DNA of 64,000 nucleotides from Alphaproteobacteria bacterium. GTDB lineage: Bacteria > Pseudomonadota > Alphaproteobacteria > Micavibrionales > Micavibrionaceae. The notes below the pieces were generated by a model. It had not been told where the DNA came from and did not search any database. It worked only from the letters and a program-made list of their open reading frames with translations. This document shows, one piece after another, positions 1-9,268 of the stretch; the stretch's first letter is position 1; each line of letters opens with the position of its first letter. Position numbers and translations under genes: made by a program. The DNA lies in assembly GCA_028289285.1 (NCBI GenBank), contig JANQRF010000002.1, forward strand, positions 992,001 to 1,056,000, written 5' to 3'.

Positions 1-2100
1 AACATTTTCCTCACGCGGCTTGAACGTAAAACCAAAAATATAACCTACATGTCCTGCGCGCCGGAAGACTGCGCCATCCTGCTGCGCCCGGGAGAAGAGA
101 ATACAGAATTTACCATCGAGCAAATGGAACCCGCCAAAGCGCCGCGCAATATGACGCTCTCTTTATATGATGGTAATAACCGTCTTTTGCATGAAGAAAA
201 CATAAAGCTTTCCCAAAAAAGAACGGAGATAACGCCGGATATGTCTCCTGCCATTCAAAAAGATATACGGCGCGTGCAGATAGACCCTCAAAACCACGCA
301 GGAACTGTTTTATATTTGCAGGCAGCCGCACAACGCAAGCATATCGGGCTTGTCTCCAATATTTCCCTTGAAGAAACAAAGCCGTTTCTGGACGGACTTT
401 TTTACCTGAATAAAGCCTTAAGCCCGACATCAGATTTAGAAACGGCGCCTCTAGGTGAATTGCTTACAAATGAGTCAGGCTTTGATGTTTTAATCACGCA
501 GGGAGCACTATCAAACACCGAAGAAACGTTGCAATCCCTTGAAAACTGGATTCAGGATGGTGGGTTGCTTTTACGTTTTGGTGCAGCAGATATGGATCAG
601 GCCGCGCAGGAAAACAGGTTTACCCCTGTTCCGTTGCGCCCGCGCCAGCGCGCACTGGATGGCGATCTAAGCTGGGAAGACCCGCGCAAGCTTAAAAATT
701 TTATTGAAGGCGCGCCGCTTGGAACGCTTCGCCTGAACGATACAGTGACTGTCCGGCGGCAAATTCTGGCGGACCCCTCTTCATCCTTAGAGGGTAAAAT
801 ATGGGCACAGCTGGAAGATGGCACCCCTCTTATTACAGCCGATACACGCGGCGCAGGCATGATTGTCTTTATCCATACAAGCGCAGCGCCGGACTGGTCC
901 AACCTACCCCTCAGCGGTGTTTACGTACATATCCTAAACAGAATCATACAGCTTGCTGGAAACCCGTCCCGCGACGTGAGTACTTCAGGCGATCTGACCC
1001 TGGAACGCATTTTGGACAGTACCGGTACATTAAGACGCACGAACGCATCCATCACCTTACCTGAAAGTGCTTTGGACGATTTTACATTCGGGCCGGATAT
1101 GCCGCCCGGTATTTACACGCAAGGCGCACAGAGCATTCCAATGATGCTTGGTGCGCACTTACCGTCTTTGAAACCGGCTCAGGCGCTCCTTCCGGCTAGC
1201 ATTACCATACGCACCTTTGAAAAAAATCTGGAACAAGACCTTGGCAGGCTATTTCTGCTGAGCGCCTTTATTCTGTTTCTCATTGACTGGATTATTTTAC
1301 TTTTGCTTTCAGGCAGCCTGTTCCCGGCACTCAGAAAATTGTCGGCGGCCTTTCTCTTGGGCGTGATATTCATGATACCAACCCACAGTCATGCAGATGA
1401 TCTCACACATGCAAACGGCCTGCATCTCGCCTTCATTTCATCCGGGCAAAGCGCAATAGATACAACCGCGCAGCGCGGCCTTGAAAATCTTGGACGCGCG
1501 CTGGAAGAACGCACCTCGATTGAAATTAAAGGTGTTGCCGGCATTAATCCCGCGCGTGATGAGCTCTCTTTCTTTCCCTTTGTTTATTGGCCGCTGCCGG
1601 AGAACCCGCGCAGTTTAAATGATGCGGCCATAGAGAATATAAGAGCCTATCTTGCCTATGGCGGCACGCTTGTAATTGATCTACGAAACGGCAATGCGCA
1701 AGCCAGCCGCGATGCACGCACACTGTTTTTAAGAAATTTATCTGAACAGCTTTCCCTGCCTGCGCTCGCCCCGCTGCCGGAAGACCATGTACTGCATAAA
1801 ACATTTTACCTTCTGGAAGATTTTCCAGGCGCCTACCGCTCTTCCGATCTTTGGGGTGATGTAAATGCCGTCGGCGCGCGTGACGGCGTTTCTTCCATTC
1901 TCATCACCGGAAATGATTTTGCCCGCGCCTGGGCGGATTTGCGCACTTCAGGCGGATTAAACCCAATCCTGCGCGGCGCTTCACGTCAGCAGGAAATGGC
2001 TCTGCGCAGCGGTATCAATATTATGATGTACAGCCTGACCGGCACTTACAAAGCCGACCAGGTCCATATCCCGCATATTTTAAAAAGGCTTGGCGAATGA
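1..2100 (+). CDS. DUF4159 domain-containing membrane protein, 5' end cut by the window
   Basis: The reading frame is open from base 1, so the first ATG at 49 is probably internal and the true start lies upstream. About 699 residues are visible. Two hydrophobic segments lie near visible residues 418-438 and 442-460. They are followed by a C-terminal DUF4159-type domain from about residue 473, recognisable by the LHLAFISSG start and the later AYGGTLVIDLRNG stretch. In relatives of this family the missing N-terminus carries a BatA-like membrane region and a VWA-like fold. The stop overlaps the start of the next gene (ATGA), so the two are probably co-translated. The precise role is unknown; genes of this type usually sit in a MoxR/Bat-like cluster. 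Confidence 0.8.
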   Translation, partial: NIFLTRLERKTKNITYMSCAPEDCAILLRPGEENTEFTIEQMEPAKAPRNMTLSLYDGNNRLLHEENIKLSQKRTEITPDMSPAIQKDIRRVQIDPQNHAGTVLYLQAAAQRKHIGLVSNISLEETKPFLDGLFYLNKALSPTSDLETAPLGELLTNESGFDVLITQGALSNTEETLQSLENWIQDGGLLLRFGAADMDQAAQENRFTPVPLRPRQRALDGDLSWEDPRKLKNFIEGAPLGTLRLNDTVTVRRQILADPSSSLEGKIWAQLEDGTPLITADTRGAGMIVFIHTSAAPDWSNLPLSGVYVHILNRIIQLAGNPSRDVSTSGDLTLERILDSTGTLRRTNASITLPESALDDFTFGPDMPPGIYTQGAQSIPMMLGAHLPSLKPAQALLPASITIRTFEKNLEQDLGRLFLLSAFILFLIDWIILLLLSGSLFPALRKLSAAFLLGVIFMIPTHSHADDLTHANGLHLAFISSGQSAIDTTAQRGLENLGRALEERTSIEIKGVAGINPARDELSFFPFVYWPLPENPRSLNDAAIENIRAYLAYGGTLVIDLRNGNAQASRDARTLFLRNLSEQLSLPALAPLPEDHVLHKTFYLLEDFPGAYRSSDLWGDVNAVGARDGVSSILITGNDFARAWADLRTSGGLNPILRGASRQQEMALRSGINIMMYSLTGTYKADQVHIPHILKRLGE

Positions 2101-4184
2101 CCGGAACTTTTAACGCCGCCGATATTGTGTTTGCGCCGCTCATTGCACCAGAGACATTGATCGGTTTTGGAATCATTTCAGCGTTGTTTTTATTGGCTTC
2201 TTTCTGGACGCGCCGCCAAATTATTTTGCCGCGGCTTATCATGACGGCTTTGTTTTTTATCCTTCTTGGAAACCCGTCTATTGTCGAAGAAGAGCGCGAC
2301 CCCTTGCCCGATACAGCCCTGATTGTTGTCGACCAATCTCCCAGCCAGTCTTTGGGAGCGCGCGACCAGATAACGCAGGATGCCATTGCGCATCTTCAAA
2401 ATGAAATCGGCTCTATAGATAATCTGAATGCGGATATTCTTTATAGCGGGTCCGGCCGGCAGGAGGAGACAAGATTGCTTGAAGATGTGCGCCGCGCCTT
2501 AAGTGATATCCCGCCAAATCAACGCGCAGGCATTATCTTTATCACAGACGGGCATATTCATGATCTCAACACGCAAAAAGCTTTAAACGATCTGTCAGCG
2601 TCCGGCCCGGTTCACACTATTCTGACGGGCCGGAAAAATGAAACCGATACGCGCATTCATATCCTGGAAAGCCCGGCTTATGGTATTGTCGGCGGGAGCG
2701 TCACGGCGCGGTTTCAAATCACGCAGACAGGGCGAAAAAGCCAAACCTCACATGAAGTCACGATTACATCCGGCGGTAATCTGATCGGTACATATAACGT
2801 AGGTAGCGGTGAAGAAAACAGCATAGAGCTGGACATCACCCATCCGGGCCAGAATATTTTTGAGTTCAGCACAACTGCCGCGCCGAATGAGTTAACGGCG
2901 CTAAACAATAAAGCCATTATAAATGTGCAGGGCGTGCGCGACAGGTTAAAGGTTTTGCTTGTGTCCGGCATGCCGCATATGGGCGGACGCATGTGGCGCA
3001 ATCTTCTCAAAAGCGATCCGGCGGTTGATCTTGTACATTTCACAATTTTGCGCCAACCCGATAAGCGCGATAACGTCCCGCAACGCGAGCTTTCTTTAAT
3101 CCCCTTCCCGTTCCAGGAATTATTTGAAGAAAAACTTTACGATTTCGACCTGATTATTTTCGACCGCTATACGCTGAACCGGATTTTACCGCCGCATTAT
3201 TTTGACAATATCCGCACCTATGTTGAAAAAGGCGGCGCGCTTTTGGAAGCTAGCGGTCCGGAATATGCTACTGAGAATTCAGTTTTTTCAACATCTCTGC
3301 GCAGTATATTGCCCGGGCGCCCCGATGGCAGGGTTTTGGAGACAGCCTATAAACCGGCTTTAAGCAAAAACGGGCAAACCCACCCGGTTTCTTATATTCT
3401 GAATAAAAATAACACCGCCACCGGGCCGTGGCTGCGACAGCTTGCGCTCAGCCCGCAAAATCAAAAGGATAAAATCCTGATGACCGGCGCGGAAAACCTG
3501 CCGCTTTTATTTATCGGCACGCGCAGCGAAGGCCGCATTGCCCAACTGGCAAGCGATCAGATCTGGCTGTGGGAACGCGGCTATGAAGGCGGCGGACCGT
3601 ACCGTGATTTGTTGCGCCGTCTTGTGCACTGGCTGATGAAAGAACCGGAGCTTGAAGAAAATAAACTTGCCCTAAACGCTTCTTATGACGGTATAGATAT
3701 CCAGCTGCGTCACGAAGAATTGACAGAGACAGAGACCGCAAATATTTTCGTGGAAGGACCGGACGGAAATATCACCAATATACGCCTTGAGCGGGATGAA
3801 CAGGACGGGTTTTTAACGGCAAAAATACCTGCAAGCCTGCCCGGTCTTTATACAGCGCGCTATAAAAATTTAAGCACCGTCACATCTTTCGGTGCGCTTC
3901 AAAGCCTGGAGTTTCAAAATGTTGTAACCTCGGAAGAAACGCTAAAACCGTTTGCGCAAGAAACAGGCGGTCACATTCTGTGGGCGGGAGAAAGTTCGGC
4001 GCCTTCCGTGCGGCATCAGGAAAAAGGCCGGCGCATGGGCGGCACAAACTGGATCGGCCTTCAGAAAAATAACTCTTACAATGTCGCACGCCTGCAGGCT
4101 TCTCCGCTTTTACCGCCTTCAGCAATGCTGGCACTAGCAATCATGATTTGTTTAATCAGCTGGCGGTTTGAAAGCCGGTCCTAG
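2097..4184 (+). CDS. Membrane protein with VWA-like and glutamine-amidotransferase-like regions
   Basis: This is a 695-residue protein. Two N-terminal membrane helices lie at about residues 16-40 and 44-60, and one C-terminal helix lies near 675-690. A VWA-like stretch follows the second helix (ALIVVDQSPSQS). The middle contains a GATase1-like fold (DFDLIIFDRYTL, then VEKGGALLEASGPEY), but I see no clear catalytic Cys-His-Glu triad, so it is probably not an enzyme. The start overlaps the stop of the DUF4159 gene by 4 bases. Such pairs are common in alphaproteobacteria beside MoxR/Bat-type genes; the function is not established. Family assignment is from motif and context only. Confidence 0.75.
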   Translation: MTGTFNAADIVFAPLIAPETLIGFGIISALFLLASFWTRRQIILPRLIMTALFFILLGNPSIVEEERDPLPDTALIVVDQSPSQSLGARDQITQDAIAHLQNEIGSIDNLNADILYSGSGRQEETRLLEDVRRALSDIPPNQRAGIIFITDGHIHDLNTQKALNDLSASGPVHTILTGRKNETDTRIHILESPAYGIVGGSVTARFQITQTGRKSQTSHEVTITSGGNLIGTYNVGSGEENSIELDITHPGQNIFEFSTTAAPNELTALNNKAIINVQGVRDRLKVLLVSGMPHMGGRMWRNLLKSDPAVDLVHFTILRQPDKRDNVPQRELSLIPFPFQELFEEKLYDFDLIIFDRYTLNRILPPHYFDNIRTYVEKGGALLEASGPEYATENSVFSTSLRSILPGRPDGRVLETAYKPALSKNGQTHPVSYILNKNNTATGPWLRQLALSPQNQKDKILMTGAENLPLLFIGTRSEGRIAQLASDQIWLWERGYEGGGPYRDLLRRLVHWLMKEPELEENKLALNASYDGIDIQLRHEELTETETANIFVEGPDGNITNIRLERDEQDGFLTAKIPASLPGLYTARYKNLSTVTSFGALQSLEFQNVVTSEETLKPFAQETGGHILWAGESSAPSVRHQEKGRRMGGTNWIGLQKNNSYNVARLQASPLLPPSAMLALAIMICLISWRFESRS

Positions 4185-4780
4185 AATTCCCATTTCTGTG
4201 CGTAAAGCGCTGCTTGTGTTCTATTCTTCACGCCAAATTTTTGACAAATACTGCGAACGTGAAGTTTGATAGTCACAAGCTCTAACCCTAAATGATTGGC
4301 AATTTCTTTATTTGACAGTCCATGTTTCAGGAATGCCAACACATCTTTCTCACGTGGCGTTAACGTATCCGCAATATGCTTGATGTGAGCAGATACCTCA
4401 TCCTCTTCAATAGACAGGCTTTTTTTCACCTCTTCTTCTGAAGCGCCTTGCGAGAGAGATTCTATTGTCCGGATTAATTGAAGCGCTGATATATTCGTAG
4501 AAAATGCATATTGTGCTTTCATCTCTGCTTGAAATGTTTCAGATCGATGATTGCTGTAAAGAAGATATAAATTCTTCCACACAGTCTTTTCTGATATGAA
4601 TTGCCGATAATCAATATCAGGTGACCCGAAATCGCTCATATCTAAAATACAAACATCGCATTGCAAAACAGGCTCGTTTACGCTTCCATAAGAAAACTGT
4701 ATTTCCGGCCTGACATGGCTTAAATAATATCCAAACAGATCGGCAAAAATTTTTTGCCCTGTAACAAAATGCAAACGCAT
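4181..4780 (-). CDS. LuxR/NarL-type transcriptional regulator
   Basis: A 199-residue protein. The C-terminal 60 residues form a LuxR-type helix-turn-helix (LTPREKDVLAFLKHGLSNKE, then IKLHVRSICQKFGVKNRTQA). The N-terminal part has the size of a response-regulator receiver and carries CDVCILDMSDF, where the second Asp could be a phospho-acceptor, but other receiver signatures are weak. It may therefore be an atypical or phosphorylation-independent receiver. The 3' end overlaps the previous, convergent gene by 4 bases. No kinase gene lies beside it. A perfect 12-bp inverted repeat about 110 bases upstream could be an operator. Confidence 0.85.
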   Translation of the reverse strand: MRLHFVTGQKIFADLFGYYLSHVRPEIQFSYGSVNEPVLQCDVCILDMSDFGSPDIDYRQFISEKTVWKNLYLLYSNHRSETFQAEMKAQYAFSTNISALQLIRTIESLSQGASEEEVKKSLSIEEDEVSAHIKHIADTLTPREKDVLAFLKHGLSNKEIANHLGLELVTIKLHVRSICQKFGVKNRTQAALYAQKWEF

Positions 4781-4887
4781 CTTCGCACTCCCTTGTAAAT
4801 GTGAACCACAGGAAGATCTGCAATTTATCTGCCAAACCAGAATACATATAACACATTGATATTATTGAGTTTTGTATTTTTAAACAG

Positions 4888-4920
4888 TTTGCAAAATGCG
4901 ATAATTTTGCATTTTGCAAA
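4888..4920. repeat. Perfect 12-bp inverted repeat between slt and the LuxR gene
   Basis: TTTGCAAAATGC (4888-4899) and GCATTTTGCAAA (4909-4920) are exact reverse complements separated by 9 bases. The dyad abuts the slt stop codon and lies upstream of the LuxR-type gene on the same strand. No good T-run follows on the minus strand, so an operator is at least as likely as a terminator. Confidence 0.7.
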
Positions 4921-6783
4921 TCACCGCATTGCAACATGGATCGGATTATCTGCCGGACGCTGTTTCGATTTCAGTTTTTGTCTATACACATAAACAGCTT
5001 CCAGAACGCGCTGCACATAGTTACGTGTTTCATAAATAGGGATAAGCTCTATCCAGGTGATCAGATCAATTTCATCGGTACGTGGATCGCCATAAATTTT
5101 AATCCAGTTATCGACACGCCCCGGTCCGGCATTATAGGCCGCCAACGCCATGGCATAATGACCACCATACCGGTCCGTCATTTTCTGAATATAATAAGAT
5201 CCAAGTTTCAAATTATGATCCGGCTTTGACGTCAACCAGGCTTTTTGATGACGCATGCCCATTTTACGGGCTGCCTCTCTCGCTGTTGCAGGCATAAGCT
5301 GCATAAGACCGCGCGCGCCGGCCCGGCTGACCGCATATTGGTCGAACCGGCTTTCCTGCCGGATCAGCCCGTGAATAAGCGCCCATTCCACATCGCGTAT
5401 CTGTCTTAAATCATGCGCACGCTCCGGGTAAGCAAGCCCATTCATCTTGTAACCTTTACGAGCTGCTTTTTGGACAATAGCAATTGCAATATGCGGATAG
5501 CCTAAACGACTGGCAGTTTGAGCAGAAGATTTAAAATCGGCAGCACTTTGTGATATGTCGGCAAGATGGCGTAAAAAAAGAGCGGTCTCATCTGTCTTTT
5601 TCATACGACCAAGTTCACTTGCCGACGCCTGAAGCGCCTTGATGGTAGGCTGCACAGACCCGCCGCCACCGGCAGTGAATTGCACGCGAGCCGCCTGCCC
5701 TGTTTTTTCTGCCGCCATTTGACCGTAAAATGTTTCAGTGTGCGTAGCCGCTTTTTCAAACCATTGCGCAGCGACATCCGGATGGCCGAGCCGTTCACTG
5801 GCAAGCCCTGCCCAATAAGCGCCACGTGCCCGGCTGATCGGGCTTTCGGTAGCATGATACAGTTTTTCAAAATGCTCAAAAGCTTCCCAGTTTTTATTTA
5901 AAAACTGCAGCGCCAAAAATCCTGACACCCATTCAGCCTGCGCCATGGGAAAGCCTTCTTTTTGCCGGTGCGCACTGGCAAGTACATAGGCACGTTTATA
6001 GTTTTTATCTTCCATTAAACGGCGAACAAGAATATGCCGCTCCCGCCACCAGCTTTTCGCGCGGCGCATTTGCTCAAAAGAAGGCGCTTTTTGAAGAATG
6101 GATAGTGCGCCGCTATCCAAATCTTTTTTGCGGCGCCAGGTCAGGCGGTCCAATTTCAAGCCTGGGTCATTTTTTAGAGATGCGGGAGCGGCATCAATGG
6201 CCGCTGTGACATTGCCTTTTTGCCCGCGCAGGGCAATACGGGCCTTAGCTAGTTTTTGATAGTCAGCCCCTAAAATAGCGGCCATTCCCTGTGCATTTTC
6301 AAACGATCCACTATCCAAAAGCATATGAAGGCGTTTAATATGCGCAGGACGTTTCAAATACTTTTCAAACAGAGTGAAAAATTCTTTTTGGCCTGAACGG
6401 GAAAGAGAAGCTTCACCCCACCAGCTATTTAAAAAATCGGAAGCCTGCTTTTGCTGACCTGTGCCAAGAAGCGCATTGGCATATAGTTTTGCGCCATCCA
6501 ATGTCTCCACATCCCGATCTTTAAAAAATTCTATAATATCTGCAGGATTCATATCCGCCTGCATGGCTCGTTCTGTATTTGCCTGTATCTTTTTCAAAGA
6601 CGGCCAGTCCGGATGCGATTTCAGAAAAGCCTGAATCTCCTGAAAAGAGGCCGTGCTGTTATCCTGTGTATAAGAAAGCCATTTTTGAACAGAAGAAGAA
6701 GCATATGCAGACTGCACTGGCATCAATGCAAGCATGCCTGCAAACAGGATCAAAAGGTAAAGCCATGGTGCACGAAAAGACAT
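4921..6783 (-). CDS. slt: Soluble lytic murein transglycosylase
   Basis: A 620-residue periplasmic muramidase-type enzyme that cleaves the MurNAc-GlcNAc bond with formation of 1,6-anhydroMurNAc. It begins with a signal peptide ending near ...QSAYASS (about residue 30). A long helical, TPR-like superhelix follows, then a C-terminal SLT catalytic domain from about residue 465. The catalytic Glu is in LIRQESRFD (about residue 477), followed by GARGLMQLMP and AAYNAGPGRVDNW, all canonical. Length matches Slt70-type enzymes. The gene is followed by the 4888-4920 dyad and stands alone. Confidence 0.93.
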   Translation of the reverse strand: MSFRAPWLYLLILFAGMLALMPVQSAYASSSVQKWLSYTQDNSTASFQEIQAFLKSHPDWPSLKKIQANTERAMQADMNPADIIEFFKDRDVETLDGAKLYANALLGTGQQKQASDFLNSWWGEASLSRSGQKEFFTLFEKYLKRPAHIKRLHMLLDSGSFENAQGMAAILGADYQKLAKARIALRGQKGNVTAAIDAAPASLKNDPGLKLDRLTWRRKKDLDSGALSILQKAPSFEQMRRAKSWWRERHILVRRLMEDKNYKRAYVLASAHRQKEGFPMAQAEWVSGFLALQFLNKNWEAFEHFEKLYHATESPISRARGAYWAGLASERLGHPDVAAQWFEKAATHTETFYGQMAAEKTGQAARVQFTAGGGGSVQPTIKALQASASELGRMKKTDETALFLRHLADISQSAADFKSSAQTASRLGYPHIAIAIVQKAARKGYKMNGLAYPERAHDLRQIRDVEWALIHGLIRQESRFDQYAVSRAGARGLMQLMPATAREAARKMGMRHQKAWLTSKPDHNLKLGSYYIQKMTDRYGGHYAMALAAYNAGPGRVDNWIKIYGDPRTDEIDLITWIELIPIYETRNYVQRVLEAVYVYRQKLKSKQRPADNPIHVAMR

Positions 6784-6939
6784 GACCGCACCTTAGCAAA
6801 TATATTCCCCGGATCGTTATAAATTTCTCTTATCTTCATGCGGCGAAGTCCGCTCTGCGACCGTACCGTAAATTTTATCCTGTTTTTACCTTGCGAAAGC
6901 CATTGCATAAATTTTACATAATGCGTTATATGAAATTTA

Positions 6940-7042
6940 GTCGTTTGGCTTTGTTTTCCTGACAAGCCGCAAGCGACGACGAGTAGATGACCTGCTTTAG
7001 GAGCGCAGCAACGATGTCAGAAAGCAAATGCAAATGACTATA
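6940..7042. repeat. Snap-back element, copy C (divergent), upstream of smpB
   Basis: An imperfect inverted repeat of about 25 bases (left arm about 6940-6964, right arm about 7015-7042, innermost pair CTGACA/TGTCAG) encloses a core with AGCGACGA, a small hairpin GAGTAG-ATGAC-CTGCTT (pairs if G-U is allowed) and GGAGCGCAGCAACGA. Size and layout resemble the copies at 37442-37546 and 42546-42631, though the core is more diverged. The right arm overlaps the in-frame upstream extension of smpB, which argues against that earlier start. Confidence 0.5.
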
Positions 7043-7081
7043 AGGCTTTTCCTTTGTCCTGCAGTGCTTTACAACAGCGCA

Positions 7082-7576
7082 ATGGCAAAGAAGCGTACAT
7101 CAAAGTCAGGAATGATCTCGACCAACCAGACGGTGGCCGATAACCGCCGCGCGCGCTTTGATTACCAGATTGAAGATAAATTCGAGGCGGGTATTGCCCT
7201 CACCGGCACAGAAGTCAAATCCCTGCGTATGGGCCAATGTTCCATAAATGAATCCTATGTTGGGCCTAAGAACGGAGAAATTTTTCTCTTTAACTGTCAT
7301 ATCCCTGAATACCCACAGGCCGGGCCGCATCTTCAGCATGAACCACGACGCATCCGAAAATTGCTGTTGAAAAAGCGGGAGATGGATAAACTCTTCGGCG
7401 CTGTTGCGCGCGAAGGCTATACCATCATCCCGATCCGGGTTTACTTTAATAAGACGGGCTTAGCCAAGCTTGAAATCGGTCTTGCTAAGGGAAAGAAACA
7501 ACATGATAAACGCCAGACAATCAAAGAACGCGACTGGAATAAACAAAAACAACGTATTTTAAGAGTTAAAAACTAA
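7082..7576 (+). CDS. smpB: SsrA-binding protein SmpB
   Basis: A 164-residue protein that binds tmRNA and brings it to stalled ribosomes for trans-translation. The family signatures are all present: [20 protein letters not shown] near the start, TGTEVKSLR, and the basic tail [17 protein letters not shown] needed for A-site binding. I chose the ATG at 7082 (MAKKRT) because it gives the normal family length. An in-frame ATG at 7028 would add 18 residues translated from the arm of a palindromic repeat. No strong Shine-Dalgarno precedes either start. I looked for tmRNA (ssrA) next to it and did not find it. Confidence 0.95.
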   Translation: MAKKRTSKSGMISTNQTVADNRRARFDYQIEDKFEAGIALTGTEVKSLRMGQCSINESYVGPKNGEIFLFNCHIPEYPQAGPHLQHEPRRIRKLLLKKREMDKLFGAVAREGYTIIPIRVYFNKTGLAKLEIGLAKGKKQHDKRQTIKERDWNKQKQRILRVKN

Positions 7577-7588
7577 CGGAGTAAAAAT

Positions 7589-7792
7589 ATGGCAAAGGTA
7601 TATTCGGATGAGCAAAGAGCAAAGTTTCGCCGCAAGTTCAATATACCCGCCGCAGTTGGATCAAATGCGCAAATAGATGCAGCCATAGCATCATGGAAAA
7701 CATCTAAAAACCATACACACTGCAAACCTCTTGCTCGTGCAAGGATGCGGTGCTCACTCTTAACTATGGGATTGCTGAAACACCCAACATAA
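7589..7792 (+). CDS. Small hypothetical protein downstream of smpB
   Basis: A 67-residue ORF 12 bases after smpB with a good ribosome-binding site (CGGAG, 9 bases before ATG). The first 42 residues (MAKVYSDEQRAKFRRKFNIP...) look like a genuine hydrophilic helical protein. The rest is rich in basic residues and Cys and could be out-of-frame drift. It ends just before the shared hairpin terminator. I do not recognise it; it may be a small gene or the remnant of a longer one. Confidence 0.4.
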   Translation: MAKVYSDEQRAKFRRKFNIPAAVGSNAQIDAAIASWKTSKNHTHCKPLARARMRCSLLTMGLLKHPT

Positions 7793-7796
7793 AAAT

Positions 7797-7828
7797 AAAA
7801 GCCGGGCTGGAGTCACCGCCCGGCTTTT
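7797..7828. terminator. Bidirectional hairpin terminator between the smpB unit and recA
   Basis: GCCGGGC (7801-7807) pairs with GCCCGGC (7818-7824). A-runs on the left and T-runs on the right give a U-tract for transcripts from both sides (TTTT on plus, TTTTATTTTTA on minus). Confidence 0.85.
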
Positions 7829-7854
7829 GTGCTCACCTTTTCTAATTCGAGTAT

Positions 7855-8979
7855 CTATCCGGCTTTCTTTGCCTTTGGGGTTGGTGCCTCTTCGGGCACG
7901 GCCTCTTCAGCATCATCCTGCGCATCCGGTCCGGCGAGCATCGCATCGGCAAGGCCGTTGCTTTCGCGGATCTTGGCTTCAAGCGTTGCCATCATCTCCG
8001 GGTGATCGCGTAAGTACTGTTTCGCATTTTCACGTCCCTGCCCGATCCGCTCGCCTAGGGCGGAGAACCACGCGCCGGACTTTTCAACAATCCCGGCTTG
8101 CACGCCCAGATCAAGGATTTCACCTGTCTTGGAAATGCCTTCACCATACATGATGTCGAATTCCACCTGGCGGAAAGGCGGCGCCATTTTGTTTTTCACG
8201 ATCTTCACCCGGGTCTGGTTTCCAACCACTTCATCGCGTTCTTTGATCGAGCCGATCCGGCGAATATCCATGCGCACGGAAGAATAGAATTTCAGTGCAT
8301 TTCCGCCTGTTGTGGTTTCAGGCGAGCCGAACATCACGCCGATTTTCATGCGGATCTGGTTGATAAAGATCACAACCGTGCGAGACCGGGAAATCGAGCC
8401 TGTGAGTTTGCGCAACGCCTGCGACATCAGACGTGCCTGAAGGCCGACATGGGTATCGCCCATTTCCCCTTCCAGTTCAGCCCGGGGCACGAGCGCAGCG
8501 ACGGAGTCGACAACGACCACATCCAGCGCACCGGAGCGCACCAGCGTATCTGTAATTTCAAGTGCCTGCTCTCCGCCGTCAGGCTGAGAGATCAAAAGCT
8601 CATCAACATCCACGCCAAGCTTTTTGGCATAGGACGGATCAAGCGCATGCTCTGCATCAATAATCGCGCAGGACCCGCCCGCCTTTTGGGCTTCGGCCAT
8701 GATGTGGAGCGCCAGGGTTGTTTTCCCGGAGCTTTCAGGTCCGTAAATTTCGACAATCCGTCCGCGCGGCACACCGCCAATCCCAAGCCCGATATCCAGA
8801 CCGAGCGATCCGGTTGAAATCGATTCAACCTCCATCGGGTTATGGTCCGCACTCAGTTTCATCACAGAGCCTTTTCCAAAGGCTCGCTCAATCTGGGAGA
8901 GGGCCGCATCCAGGGCTTTTTGTTTTTCGGCAGGGTTTTGGGTCATGGTTTCATCCTTCCGGAAGGGGGTTACACTCAT
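7855..8979 (-). CDS. recA: Recombinase RecA
   Basis: A 374-residue DNA strand-exchange ATPase and LexA co-protease. Walker A is GPESSGKTT (about residues 80-88), and [17 protein letters not shown] gives Walker [16 protein letters not shown] and the loop L2 region ([18 protein letters not shown]) are canonical. An acidic, Lys/Ala-ended tail follows. The start at 8979 (MSVTPF) is preceded by AAAGGAGATCAA, a strong Shine-Dalgarno; the longer frame to 9003 lacks one. This adds about 11 residues before the usual [12 protein letters not shown]. The promoter and SOS box lie at 9071-9119. Confidence 0.98.
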   Translation of the reverse strand: MSVTPFRKDETMTQNPAEKQKALDAALSQIERAFGKGSVMKLSADHNPMEVESISTGSLGLDIGLGIGGVPRGRIVEIYGPESSGKTTLALHIMAEAQKAGGSCAIIDAEHALDPSYAKKLGVDVDELLISQPDGGEQALEITDTLVRSGALDVVVVDSVAALVPRAELEGEMGDTHVGLQARLMSQALRKLTGSISRSRTVVIFINQIRMKIGVMFGSPETTTGGNALKFYSSVRMDIRRIGSIKERDEVVGNQTRVKIVKNKMAPPFRQVEFDIMYGEGISKTGEILDLGVQAGIVEKSGAWFSALGERIGQGRENAKQYLRDHPEMMATLEAKIRESNGLADAMLAGPDAQDDAEEAVPEEAPTPKAKKAG

Positions 8980-9070
8980 TTTGATCTCCTTTACTCGTTG
9001 CATAAAGCATGCGGGGTTTCAATCATGCCGTGGGTCGGCGCATCAGCTTACGCACAGTGATAATATCCTC

Positions 9071-9098
9071 ATCGTACCCTTTTTGTTCCAGATGTCAA
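9071..9098 (-). promoter_or_regulatory. recA promoter, sigma70-like
   Basis: On the minus strand a perfect -35 hexamer TTGACA (9093-9098) is followed by a 16-base spacer and TACGAT (9071-9076) as -10. It points at recA, leaving about 90 bases of leader. Confidence 0.7.
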
Positions 9099-9104
9099 TA
9101 AAAA

Positions 9105-9119
9105 GTTCATGAAATGTTC
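9105..9119. promoter_or_regulatory. LexA-type SOS box of recA
   Basis: GTTC (9105-9108), seven bases, GTTC (9116-9119) matches the alphaproteobacterial LexA operator GTTC-N7-GTTC. It sits immediately upstream of the -35 hexamer of recA, the expected SOS target. It shares five bases with the adjacent palindrome. Confidence 0.75.
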
Positions 9120-9130
9120 CACGTGGAACA
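9115..9130. promoter_or_regulatory. parS-like ParB-binding palindrome
   Basis: TGTTCCACGTGGAACA is a perfect 16-bp palindrome that fits the chromosomal parS pattern TGTTYCACGTGRAACA. parS sites normally mark the origin-proximal part of the chromosome. Here the site overlaps the recA LexA-type box. A chance perfect match is unlikely, but binding is not shown. Confidence 0.65.
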
Positions 9131-9268
9131 AAATGAGTTATCATACTGAAATATCGTCAAAAATTATTATACATAATGCAAAAGACGGGGATTTACAGCA
9201 GCAGGTTGGCAGACGGAGTGTTTTTGTCATTGCCTTTTAAGAATCGACTGCCATGATCGCAAGCGCGG

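Noticed and set aside
7577..7800. Possible tmRNA (ssrA) beside smpB
   Set aside because: No tRNA-Ala-like acceptor, no tag-coding segment ending in a typical Ala-Ala, and a plausible small ORF occupies the space.
8098..8817. Long ORF antisense to recA
   Set aside because: A shadow of recA codon bias; no ribosome-binding site and no recognisable protein.
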